NCBI GenBank assembly: GCA_014238855.1
Contig: JABAAH010000019.1
Coordinates: 13,234 to 45,404, forward strand
Source: Planctomycetota bacterium
Lineage (GTDB): Bacteria; Planctomycetota; Planctomycetia; Pirellulales; UBA1268
DNA: 32,171 nucleotides
Reading direction: 5' to 3'
The translations under genes were made by a program, and so were the position numbers. Shown piece by piece: positions 8,901 through 16,402 of this stretch. Positions within the stretch are counted from its first letter, which is position 1; each line of letters starts with the position of its first letter. The notes beneath the pieces are model-generated. The model did no database searches. It had not been told where the DNA came from and saw only the letters and a list, made by a program, of their open reading frames with translations.

Positions 8901-10750
8901 GATTTGGCAACCGCCCCCTGAACGACGAGGCCACGGGCATTCTCAAGGAGACACTCCGAACAGAGATTACAGGACTAACGGGCATAGCAAGACAGAACAT
9001 CCGCCTTCAACTTGAACTCCTAACCCCGAAGGATCTCAATCGTTCGCAATCGGCACAAAACCCTTTGCAACAAAGCATCTCCCCAGAAAACTTTGTACGC
9101 GACACATGGCCACTTGGAAAAGTAGATGTCACGCAAAGCCAGGAAGCGTCTGCAACAGGGGATATTCTCAACAAATCAACACAGATCAAATTAGTCCACG
9201 CCCAGAATTCTGGCTTCCCCGGTGCAACCCTTGAGCATACGGGCAGAAGCATTATTCTTCGGGACCAATTCGGAACACCAATCGGTGATGCTATCTCGAT
9301 CGAAATTGAGGGAGCGAAGCACCCACACCTCACAAATTATTTTCGCCTACGATCAACGTCAGCATCCCTCATTGATCGCATCCTGCTCCTTCAAAACAGC
9401 CACTCTCTTACCGCTTTTGAGGTTTGTGAACCAACCGATGGTGAACATCGTCTGCTCTGGGCGAAAACAGATGATCGCCTCGTTCAACCACGACAACCCC
9501 TTGTGACCCGTACTCCTACGGGCACGACGGAACGACTCCTACGACCCCTTGGCCCATTGCCACTGCGGTCAAAAGTTGCGGTTGAATTGAGCAACCATCA
9601 AATCCAGAGAATACCTACGTTTCGTGTCGGACGTCCGCATCTCACAGGTGTCCCAATAATCTCTGGAAGTTCTCTTGAGGTATGTGATATCCGAACAGGC
9701 AACGTCCTATGGAGACGCCGCAACATTCCTCCACGAACAGAAATATTTGGTGACCACGAGGTGCTCTGCGTCACCTCACGCGATGGCAAGAACTCTCAGG
9801 TTCTATCGATGACAGACGGCCACAAAATTGCAAGCCACGACCTTCCTGCCCGACAGAACAGACTCGCTATTGCCGGAAGAAATCTTCTTGTCGTGCAGCC
9901 ATCGAATTCCGATACCGATGAAAACCTCCAACTCGCCGTCGTTGACATCACTGACAAGAGTCACCGTGCTATTTGTGAATGCCCAGCTACGACACGTGGG
10001 GTTATTACTGAGGACAATATATTTATAGCGATAACACAAGACGGCCAGTTAACAGCAATCGATGTTGCGAGCGGGCAAACAAAGTTCGTAACAACGCTCG
10101 AAGAAATGCCCACAGGGTTTCGAGAACTTCGATGCCTCTCGTGGCAAGATCGCTACATATTATTCGCAAGCCGAAATACAACCATGAGTGATGAAAAACG
10201 CTTTCGTGGAATTGACTCGGTAGAACGGTTTGGTGTTGGGTCAGGGCTGGAGAGAGCTGAATCCTCATCTGTCTGGTCACTGAGCAAACTCACTGGCGAC
10301 ATGATGTGGTCACGTCCGGCTTCTATCCAGCGGCACATTATTCAAAGCCCTCAGCCAGCTGGCCTGCCGACACTTATATTTGGCCGCCGGCTACGCATGG
10401 CCAACACGTCAGCAGGACAGGGAAGGGGACGATACCGATTGAGTATTCTATGCATCGACAAACGAACTGGTGCAATGCTCTACCTCGACGACAAGCTGCA
10501 ACTTGAATCGCCTCAGACTGAGAACACAGCAGACCTGAACATTATTGGCAACGCCGTGAGCTCTTCTGTCGAAATGAGAATTGTAAGTCGACGGCAAATG
10601 GGAGGAAATGTTCCAAAAATCACATTGCACTTTACTGGTCTTTCCAGCGACGACACGGAGCCCTTTCATGCCGAGCAAGAACCTCTTGTCTACACAGACG
10701 TTCTCAGTGAATTGAAATACTGGATTGAAAGAGCAATCATTGGCCAATAA
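5957..10750 (+). CDS. Giant exported/membrane-anchored PQQ-like beta-propeller protein
   Basis: The 1597-residue protein has a hydrophobic segment at about residues 27-45 after a basic stretch, acting as signal or anchor, so the rest should lie outside the cytoplasm. Residues 70-260 are helical and TPR-like. PQQ-like blades follow, recognisable by D-x-x-x-G-x-x-x-W: AIDFESGKRLW near 378, then VLSSATGDTVW, AVDLAARTLRW, CVNIRTGEALW and AVSLDDGKIIW. A helical stretch (about 780-1030) separates these from a second blade set with VCDIRTGNVLW near 1241, AIDVASGQTKF near 1368 and LSKLTGDMMW near 1442. This suggests two propellers joined by a helical linker. Such repeats are mostly structural and do not show PQQ binding or dehydrogenase activity. 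It is the first gene of the plus-strand series, 76 bp before the next gene. Precise function unknown. Confidence 0.85.
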   Translation: MKDVDGIIVTSQKKTETAWRRPRICTRFYCIAAITLCGLFAIGIRVPNIPHSLRCIIFSLVRADDSSEATPEELAVSNGVYLPSERLRERQFDQAQRLIAGGRMADATALLDEMLTAEQDVFLEGDSASEQTRRSMKTLVTELIGELPEAGTKAYQLQFRKRADRALRKALSENNNEAIIAVARRWFHTEAGHRSAILTAARLLESGQPLAAEAWLERIATSPMTNLPDALLPTFKLMQAATTIAIDPHEKAKALKLLKDIKGSARLGGELLPERNLLRDQLLIAKLTGATSGPDAELTFGSENWRMSRGRPDRNPIRPCDRPLLVPRFRVPLTLHPQEQRLLKQRSELLAEQGLPVFPAGTPLAVGNSLLVQSRAGVMAIDFESGKRLWIEGRLANSAIANIAPNEFEERGTHPLDGLFYDSTSSTLSSDGKLVFVVEQDVLQNSRERLRQPGRSRTVENNNRLVAYDIAQEGQLRWQLPRANENPESRWFLGSPLPLGNELYVLVEERQQIRLDVLSSATGDTVWSQPLAEIDVEYDINNRNDRKQLGLSPAFAEGTLVCPTGAGAAIAVDLAARTLRWAYRFNVPKPDDVRRLANGIQLRMPGFAGGMAGIQIKAAGEGNTSGGKWLDALPTISGNKVILTPAGSEFLHCVNIRTGEALWQSPRTDFVNVAGIVDRTVIVLGQKKVAAVSLDDGKIIWKQAVGLNDEIICGRGILSNNRLYVPTNAPAVAEIDLSNGTLVATSLGRGSALPGNLVSYRGEVISQGLDFLDVYHQTADLERNIETALQKDSIDLWALHWRGELNLSKGNTSQGLKDIRRVHGPAGPKPSASTISQAIKFALKNDFAGAAASWPEGVELAPSQQMAASIRRLAVDGYLEASKPMEAWGVCRDYLQLASLEIPEDENLIHDREDSSLWIGSSRWFQRKLKQILQSQEFTAGGSTPKILLQKIDQEEKLALDRAARIPDLETRRVALGTFMDRFGNRPLNDEATGILKETLRTEITGLTGIARQNIRLQLELLTPKDLNRSQSAQNPLQQSISPENFVRDTWPLGKVDVTQSQEASATGDILNKSTQIKLVHAQNSGFPGATLEHTGRSIILRDQFGTPIGDAISIEIEGAKHPHLTNYFRLRSTSASLIDRILLLQNSHSLTAFEVCEPTDGEHRLLWAKTDDRLVQPRQPLVTRTPTGTTERLLRPLGPLPLRSKVAVELSNHQIQRIPTFRVGRPHLTGVPIISGSSLEVCDIRTGNVLWRRRNIPPRTEIFGDHEVLCVTSRDGKNSQVLSMTDGHKIASHDLPARQNRLAIAGRNLLVVQPSNSDTDENLQLAVVDITDKSHRAICECPATTRGVITEDNIFIAITQDGQLTAIDVASGQTKFVTTLEEMPTGFRELRCLSWQDRYILFASRNTTMSDEKRFRGIDSVERFGVGSGLERAESSSVWSLSKLTGDMMWSRPASIQRHIIQSPQPAGLPTLIFGRRLRMANTSAGQGRGRYRLSILCIDKRTGAMLYLDDKLQLESPQTENTADLNIIGNAVSSSVEMRIVSRRQMGGNVPKITLHFTGLSSDDTEPFHAEQEPLVYTDVLSELKYWIERAIIGQ

Positions 10751-10826
10751 ATTTTCTGACAATTAGAGCATCGATTACGGTGCCACCCACGCCTCTTTCC
10801 CCTGCGGTCTCGAGAAATTCAAACAA

Positions 10827-11909
10827 ATGAACACAATCCTTCGGAATATAGAAGCACTGGCTGACCGCAAAACGATGTCGTCAATATTGGTACCATTTCT
10901 TCTCATTGCAGTCGCTCAATCAGGCAGTTGGCACCCTGATACCACTCACGCAGCCTCAATCGATGTACAAGAGGCTGTCGAAGGTGGTCTCGACTGGCTC
11001 GCAGCAAATCAGTCAAGACGTGGTAACTGGACGGCCAACGAAGGACGGTACCCGACTGCAATGACAGCACTTGCAGGAACAGCTCTACTTCTTGAAGGCT
11101 CTACTCCCACTCAAGGCAAACACGCTGACTCGATAGCACAGGCGGTTGATTACCTCGTGAGTCGATCCCGACCAAATGGTCTCATCGGTGACCCAAAAAC
11201 AGATGACCGCTACACGTACGGCCATGGATTTTCAATGCTCTTCTTGTCACAAGTCCTTGGTGAAGAAGAGGACCTTGCTCGACGAAATGAAGTTATAAAA
11301 GTGCTCGAACGAGCCGTAGAATTCTCGGGCCGAGCACAAACAAAAGATGGGGGCTGGGGGTACGTGAGTGCTAAGGACGGAAACGATTTTGACGAGGGAT
11401 CAACAACAATCACACAGGTACAGGGGCTCCGAGGTTGTCGAAATGCGGGCATTTCTGTTCCGCGAGAGACTATTGACCGAGCTATTGCCTATATCCATAA
11501 GTGCACCATGCCAGACGGAGGGGTTCAATACAGTTCGAAAGGTGGTGGAGGACGCCCAGCGATTTCGGCTGCGGCTATTGCATGCCTATTCAATGCTGGC
11601 GAGTATGATGACACACATGTTCCTCGAATGCTGACCTATGCTGAGAAGCATCTTGGAAACATTGCAAACGCGGGGTTTGGTCATTGGCATTATGCACACT
11701 ACTACTATTCGCAAGTGATGTATCGAGAAGGTGGCCAAAAGTGGTCTGACTATCGACGTCAAATTGAAAAACGATTAGTCGCGGAGGCGACAAAAGATCG
11801 CGCGGGAGTAGTCTGGCAGCAGGGCTATATTGGACCTGTTTACACAACTTCTACAAACCTTACGATTCTCCAACTGAATGCCGGAATGCTCCCGATCTAC
11901 CAGCGTTAG
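10827..11909 (+). CDS. Secreted prenyltransferase/squalene-oxidase-repeat protein (alpha-toroid)
   Basis: The 360-residue protein has an N-terminal export signal, most hydrophobic at residues 20-33 (SILVPFLLIAVAQSG), so a start at ATG 10875 (residue 17) is also possible. The mature part has repeated alpha-alpha units typical of the terpene-cyclase/prenyltransferase toroid: GGLDWLAANQSRRGNW, DGGWGYVS, DGGVQYSSKGGGGRPAISAAA and FGHWHYAHYYYSQ. The DxDD acid motif of squalene-hopene cyclases was not found, so cyclase activity is doubtful; these planctomycete proteins are best regarded as binding or scaffold proteins. The next gene, MoxR, follows after 149 bp with no recognisable terminator, so transcription may continue. 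Confidence 0.85.
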   Translation: MNTILRNIEALADRKTMSSILVPFLLIAVAQSGSWHPDTTHAASIDVQEAVEGGLDWLAANQSRRGNWTANEGRYPTAMTALAGTALLLEGSTPTQGKHADSIAQAVDYLVSRSRPNGLIGDPKTDDRYTYGHGFSMLFLSQVLGEEEDLARRNEVIKVLERAVEFSGRAQTKDGGWGYVSAKDGNDFDEGSTTITQVQGLRGCRNAGISVPRETIDRAIAYIHKCTMPDGGVQYSSKGGGGRPAISAAAIACLFNAGEYDDTHVPRMLTYAEKHLGNIANAGFGHWHYAHYYYSQVMYREGGQKWSDYRRQIEKRLVAEATKDRAGVVWQQGYIGPVYTTSTNLTILQLNAGMLPIYQR

Positions 11910-12058
11910 GGGGGCCTGGTGAGCATCTTGTACTGCTGAGGCGTACCTCCTGAACAGGCAGTTGGTTCCATCGGCCGTTAGGGAGTATCATCTGATTGTT
12001 CGTTCGTTTTGATCCAACGCAATGTAGTAAACCCTCGAAAATGTCTCTGGAGTCGTGA

Positions 12059-13105
12059 ATGCCGTCCGAACCTCAACTTCAACCAACTACTGACAGGCTG
12101 CACAATGCTCGCGAAAAGATTGTTGAACAGCTTTCCAAAGTCATTGTTGGCCAACAACACGTCATTGATGAATTGCTTATTTGTCTCTTTTCTCAAGGCC
12201 ACTGCTTACTTGAGGGTGTTCCAGGGCTTGCAAAAACATTGCTCATTAGCACACTCGCAAAAACTCTTGACTTGGCTTTTAGTAGAATTCAGTTCACTCC
12301 CGACCTTATGCCAGCAGACATTATTGGCACAGAGGTTCTTGAGGAAGACCGAAGCAGCGGAAGCCGTAATTTACGCTTCCTCGAGGGACCTTTGTTCGCA
12401 AACGTGATTCTTGCTGATGAGATAAACAGAACTCCCCCAAAAACTCAATCCGCCTTGCTCGAGGCTATGCAAGAACGCCAGGTAAGCGTTGGCCGAACAC
12501 AACACAAACTCACCGACCCCTTTTTCGTTCTTGCAACACAAAACCCTATTGAGCAGGAAGGCACCTACCCACTGCCTGAAGCACAGCAGGATCGTTTTAT
12601 GTTCAAAGTTTTTGTCCAGTACCCATCATTTTCTGAAGAATTTGAGATCGCTCAGCGAACAACAGGCACCAACTCTTCTGAAGTTGAACCCGTACTCACG
12701 GCACAGGAAATCATCGCACTCCAAAAAAGTGTTCGTGAAGTTCCCCTGAGTGATCATATTGCTCGCTATGCGCTGGCGATCGTTCGGCAAACACGTGTCG
12801 GCGCTGATGGTGTTCCCGACTTTATTTCTGATCAACTTGCCTGGGGTGCCGGCCCACGAGCTGTTCAAAACCTGATCCTTGGCTGCAAAGCCAGAACCCT
12901 CCTCCAAGGGAGACCTCACGTATCTATTGAGGACGTTCAAGCCCTCGCCGCCCCAGTACTACGACATCGCATTGTCGTCGGCTTTGCCGCAGAAAGTGAG
13001 GGTGTCTCGGCAGACTCCATTATTGAAAAGCTCATTGAGACAACCCCCGCCCACGAGGATGAACTGACGCGTGACCCCCGCTTCCAAACAATATTTGCCT
13101 CCTGA
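12059..13105 (+). CDS. MoxR-family AAA+ ATPase
   Basis: This 348-residue cytosolic ATPase has Walker A GVPGLAKT (53-60), Walker B VILADE (116-121) followed by [18 protein letters not shown], sensor-1 region [19 protein letters not shown] (from 158) and a C-terminal helical lid. This is the standard MoxR arrangement and length. MoxR proteins use ATP to act as chaperones with VWA-domain partners, as in RavA/ViaA and methanol dehydrogenase maturation. The ATG has GGAG six bases upstream. The downstream DUF58 gene overlaps its end by 35 bases, indicating coupled translation. The three following genes all encode VWA-type proteins, the expected partners. The family is certain; the client is unknown. 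Confidence 0.96.
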   Translation: MPSEPQLQPTTDRLHNAREKIVEQLSKVIVGQQHVIDELLICLFSQGHCLLEGVPGLAKTLLISTLAKTLDLAFSRIQFTPDLMPADIIGTEVLEEDRSSGSRNLRFLEGPLFANVILADEINRTPPKTQSALLEAMQERQVSVGRTQHKLTDPFFVLATQNPIEQEGTYPLPEAQQDRFMFKVFVQYPSFSEEFEIAQRTTGTNSSEVEPVLTAQEIIALQKSVREVPLSDHIARYALAIVRQTRVGADGVPDFISDQLAWGAGPRAVQNLILGCKARTLLQGRPHVSIEDVQALAAPVLRHRIVVGFAAESEGVSADSIIEKLIETTPAHEDELTRDPRFQTIFAS

Positions 13106-13994
13106 GGTACTCGCTCGTATCGGACGGCTCGACCTACGGGCCCGAGCGGTTGTAGAAGGTGTTCTTACGGGCATGCACAAAAGCCCGTACAAGGGAAACT
13201 CTGTCGAGTTTCTACAACATCGCGAATATACCCGCGGGGATGACCTTAGACGCGTTGACTGGAAAGTCTGGGGCCGGCAAGACCGGTTCTACGTCAAGGA
13301 ATACGAGAATGAGACAAACCTAAGGCTCTTCCTTCTCGTTGATGGGTCTGCCAGCATGGATTATATTCCGCCTCGTTTTGACCAAACCCTAGGACTGACA
13401 AAGTACGACTATGCCGCCACTCTTGCAACAAGCCTCGCATGGCTTGGGCTTTCTCAAGGAGACGCCGTCGGTGCTTCTATTTTTGACGAACGGGTTCGCA
13501 CTAGTGTGCCAGCTCGCACAAATAGATCGCACCTCAGCAGCCTTATCGCCGGACTGGAAAAACCACGCCAAAAACATCACTCTGATTTTCATTCCGTTCT
13601 TCGCAACCTTGCAGAAAATTTGCCACGGCGAGGTCTCGTGATCATTTTTTCAGACCTGTTCGGCGAAAGAGACGCGCTCTATAAGGGCCTCCAGGTTTTA
13701 AGACAAAGAGGACATGATGTTGCGATATGTCACGTACTGGACGACGATGAACTGGACTTTCCTTTTGATGGCCCCACGCGATTTGAAGGACTCGAACTCG
13801 GCGGTGAGATTAGCTGTAACCCTCGTGCTTTACGAGATGGTTACCTTCAAGCAATGGAGCAATTCCTTGGAGAGGTGCGTCACCGATCTGCTGCTTCTCA
13901 ATGCGACTATCAGCTTGTGAGAACGAGCCAGGCTGTCGACAAAACACTTGTCAACTTTCTATCCAGACGATCGAAGACACGTGGGCGATCGTAG
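13071..13994 (+). CDS. DUF58 protein with VWA-type MIDAS motif
   Basis: This 307-residue protein has the DUF58 signature: [26 protein letters not shown] (about 46-71), then [24 protein letters not shown] (91-95) is an intact DxSxS metal-ion-dependent adhesion site. No membrane segment was seen, so it is probably a cytosolic or membrane-associated partner of MoxR. It starts at a GTG overlapping the MoxR gene by 35 bases. A TTG at 13095 would shorten it by eight residues, but the GTG keeps [18 protein letters not shown] near the N-terminus as in relatives. The order MoxR-DUF58-VWA is the classical conserved gene arrangement. Confidence 0.94.
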   Translation: MTPASKQYLPPEVLARIGRLDLRARAVVEGVLTGMHKSPYKGNSVEFLQHREYTRGDDLRRVDWKVWGRQDRFYVKEYENETNLRLFLLVDGSASMDYIPPRFDQTLGLTKYDYAATLATSLAWLGLSQGDAVGASIFDERVRTSVPARTNRSHLSSLIAGLEKPRQKHHSDFHSVLRNLAENLPRRGLVIIFSDLFGERDALYKGLQVLRQRGHDVAICHVLDDDELDFPFDGPTRFEGLELGGEISCNPRALRDGYLQAMEQFLGEVRHRSAASQCDYQLVRTSQAVDKTLVNFLSRRSKTRGRS

Positions 13995-14045
13995 ACCACA
14001 TTTCATGTATACCTCGAATTTCCACAGTGAGTAAAAGTCATAACG

Positions 14046-16367
14046 ATGCCTTCATTTGACTTCATAACGCTACTGTGGTGGGGACTGCCGTTAGCTGCGG
14101 CGCCTATCGTCATACATCTCATAAACCTGCTTCGGCATCGAGTTGTCCGCTGGCCAGCTATGGAGTTTCTGCTTGCAAGCCAACGGAAATATCGTACACG
14201 CATTCTCTTAAGGCAACTTCTGCTCTTATTGCTTCGAGTTTTAGCGATCATGGGTCTTGTCCTGCTCTTCGCACAACCTCGCTGGGTGACAAATCTGGGC
14301 AGCATACTTGGCAGCAGCCGAACAAGGCACGTCGTGCTTCTTGACGACAGCTACTCAATGGGTGAAGTGCTTAGAACTGAAGTCTCACCAGATGTGCCTC
14401 CAACGACCGCCATGAGCCGTAGCTGCACGATGATCGAGCGACTACTCGAAGAACTTGCATCGACACCAGGACAACAAGACTTCTCACTTGGACGCATTTC
14501 GAAACTGACGCAATCAAACGACAAGAATTCACCAAACGACAAGAATTCGAGCAACTCTCCAGAAAAAGAGTCCAAGGGAAACCGATTCGACATCTATACA
14601 GAAATTATCACACCGAAAAACGTTGACTCGGCTCGCGTCAATGTGAAAAAACTTCGACCCTCAGCCGACACAACACAAATTACTCCCGCGATTCGTAATA
14701 TCACACCACTCTTTTCAGGTGATGATGGATCTGGCGTCCTCTGGCTACTCACTGACCTGAGGAAAACCGATTGGACTATGTCTGCGGACATCGCCGAAGC
14801 TCTGAAACCCCTTGCAGACAAAGGTATTGAAATTCACATCGTCGATACGGCAACAGCTGAATCTGACACAAACATTCTGCAAAACCTGTCGAGACCAAAC
14901 CTTGTGGTCGAACGCATCGAAATGATTGGTGGTACTCCTGTAGCCAATGTCCTGCTTCCATGGGAAGTCACAGTTCGTAATTACTCATCATCACCCTCAC
15001 AGCAAGTGTCGCTCGCTATCCAAGAAGACCTTCTCGATCGACCCGGTGTGCAAATAGATCGGATTCCACCGGGCGATAGTGCCACAATACAATTTGAATC
15101 TCGATTTCAAACTACTGGCAGACACACCGTTCAGGTTGAATTACCAGCAGACCGGCTATCTCTTGATAACTATCGAACCGCTACCGTAGAGGTAGTCGAC
15201 GAAGCCGAAGTTCTTGTGATCACGACAACGAGTAATCGGAACAGCCTTGACGATGATTCCTTTTACCTCACAACGGCACTGAATCCTGGCACCACTGCAG
15301 CGACAGGGTTACGGCCACGCATCGAACCGCCAAGAGCTCTTACGACACTGGACCTCAACACATATGATTCTGTGTGGCTGCTTGACGTGCCACGCCTCGA
15401 TGCCGCAGCAATCAGGGCACTCGAGGACTACGCACGGAGTGGTGGTGGAGTCGTTTTTTTCGTGGGACCGAACACAGATTATAAAACAATGAATAACTCA
15501 TTGTTTCGCGATGGAGAAGGGCTTTTCCCTGTTCCCCTTGCTGGTGCTGTGGACCTTCTTAAAGACCAACAAAATCCAAACGCACCTGACATAACTGCTG
15601 AAGACCATCCTGTTGTTGCTATCCTGAGTGGCCGACGAAACCCTTTTCTCGACGCTGTGAATGTCGATCGCTACATGGCCGTTGAACGCACGTACCAGCC
15701 TCCCCCTGACAGCGGTCTTCGCCGACTTCTTTCCCTGAGGAATAATAGTTTTCTTGCTGTTGAGAAGCCATTTGGCAAAGGCATGGGAGTTGCGTTCCTC
15801 TCCACAGCTGCACCTACATGGAACAATTGGGCTCGTAATAACCCCAGCTGGGTAGTCGTCATACTGGAACTTGAAAGACATCTTGCTCGGCTACGGCGAC
15901 AATACAAAACGATACTTATCGGACAGCCAATTGAAATAGATCTCGAGCAAGGCATTGATCGAGTTGATGTTGATTTTCTTTTACCCCCAGAAAATCGCAT
16001 TGTGCATGAGATTGCAGCAATGAACCAGGATGGCAATCTTGTAGCTGTCATGAACAACACGCTTGAACCAGGAATCTATAAAGCTCGCTGGCAAACTGTT
16101 GCAGGAGTACGCCAAGAATGGACTGCGGCTGTAAACATCAACCCCACTGAGGGCAACCTGGAGCGACTGCCAGTCACCGAACTGCCTGAATCCTTGTCCG
16201 GGGTCTCGTTCTTATACGATCGGGCTGACAACCTGAAGCCTACGAATGAAAATCGTGGTAGCTCATCTCTTGTGCAGCCCATACTTTTCATTTTACTGAT
16301 TATCCTTCTCTGTGAACAACTCCTAAGCTACTCCGTGAGCTACCACAGAGCACATAAGAAAATCTAA
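14046..16367 (+). CDS. BatA-like membrane protein with VWA domain and GATase-like region
   Basis: The 773-residue protein begins with the BatA-type double-membrane N-terminus: helices at about 6-27 and 55-77 separated by a basic loop RHRVVRWPAMEFL. A VWA domain follows with intact MIDAS DDSYS at 100-104. A charged insertion with a duplicated NDKNS unit lies near 158-172. From about 387 a Rossmann-like region reads VLVITTTSN and later DLNTYDSVWLLDVPRL and GGGVVFFVGPN. This matches the glutamine-amidotransferase-like fold found in such proteins, without an obvious catalytic Cys. A final membrane helix lies at about 742-760. The large middle part should face the periplasm. It follows the DUF58 gene by 51 bp. 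Role inferred as an envelope partner of MoxR. Confidence 0.9.
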   Translation: MPSFDFITLLWWGLPLAAAPIVIHLINLLRHRVVRWPAMEFLLASQRKYRTRILLRQLLLLLLRVLAIMGLVLLFAQPRWVTNLGSILGSSRTRHVVLLDDSYSMGEVLRTEVSPDVPPTTAMSRSCTMIERLLEELASTPGQQDFSLGRISKLTQSNDKNSPNDKNSSNSPEKESKGNRFDIYTEIITPKNVDSARVNVKKLRPSADTTQITPAIRNITPLFSGDDGSGVLWLLTDLRKTDWTMSADIAEALKPLADKGIEIHIVDTATAESDTNILQNLSRPNLVVERIEMIGGTPVANVLLPWEVTVRNYSSSPSQQVSLAIQEDLLDRPGVQIDRIPPGDSATIQFESRFQTTGRHTVQVELPADRLSLDNYRTATVEVVDEAEVLVITTTSNRNSLDDDSFYLTTALNPGTTAATGLRPRIEPPRALTTLDLNTYDSVWLLDVPRLDAAAIRALEDYARSGGGVVFFVGPNTDYKTMNNSLFRDGEGLFPVPLAGAVDLLKDQQNPNAPDITAEDHPVVAILSGRRNPFLDAVNVDRYMAVERTYQPPPDSGLRRLLSLRNNSFLAVEKPFGKGMGVAFLSTAAPTWNNWARNNPSWVVVILELERHLARLRRQYKTILIGQPIEIDLEQGIDRVDVDFLLPPENRIVHEIAAMNQDGNLVAVMNNTLEPGIYKARWQTVAGVRQEWTAAVNINPTEGNLERLPVTELPESLSGVSFLYDRADNLKPTNENRGSSSLVQPILFILLIILLCEQLLSYSVSYHRAHKKI
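14515..14548 (+). repeat. In-frame direct repeat within the BatA-like gene
   Basis: The 16-base string caaacgacaagaattc occurs twice with an 18-base period. It encodes a duplicated Asn-Asp-Lys-Asn-Ser unit in a hydrophilic insertion of the VWA region, a likely flexible loop. Confidence 0.85.
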
Positions 16368-16402
16368 ACAGAAAACCTAAACTCATAACCCTCTTCCACC
16401 CA

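Noticed and set aside
5957-10750. PQQ-dependent dehydrogenase
   Set aside because: Blade repeats are present but no dehydrogenase active-site pattern or disulfide ring was seen, and such repeats are common in non-enzymatic proteins.
10827-11909. Squalene-hopene cyclase
   Set aside because: The protein is about half the usual length, is exported and lacks the DxDD motif.
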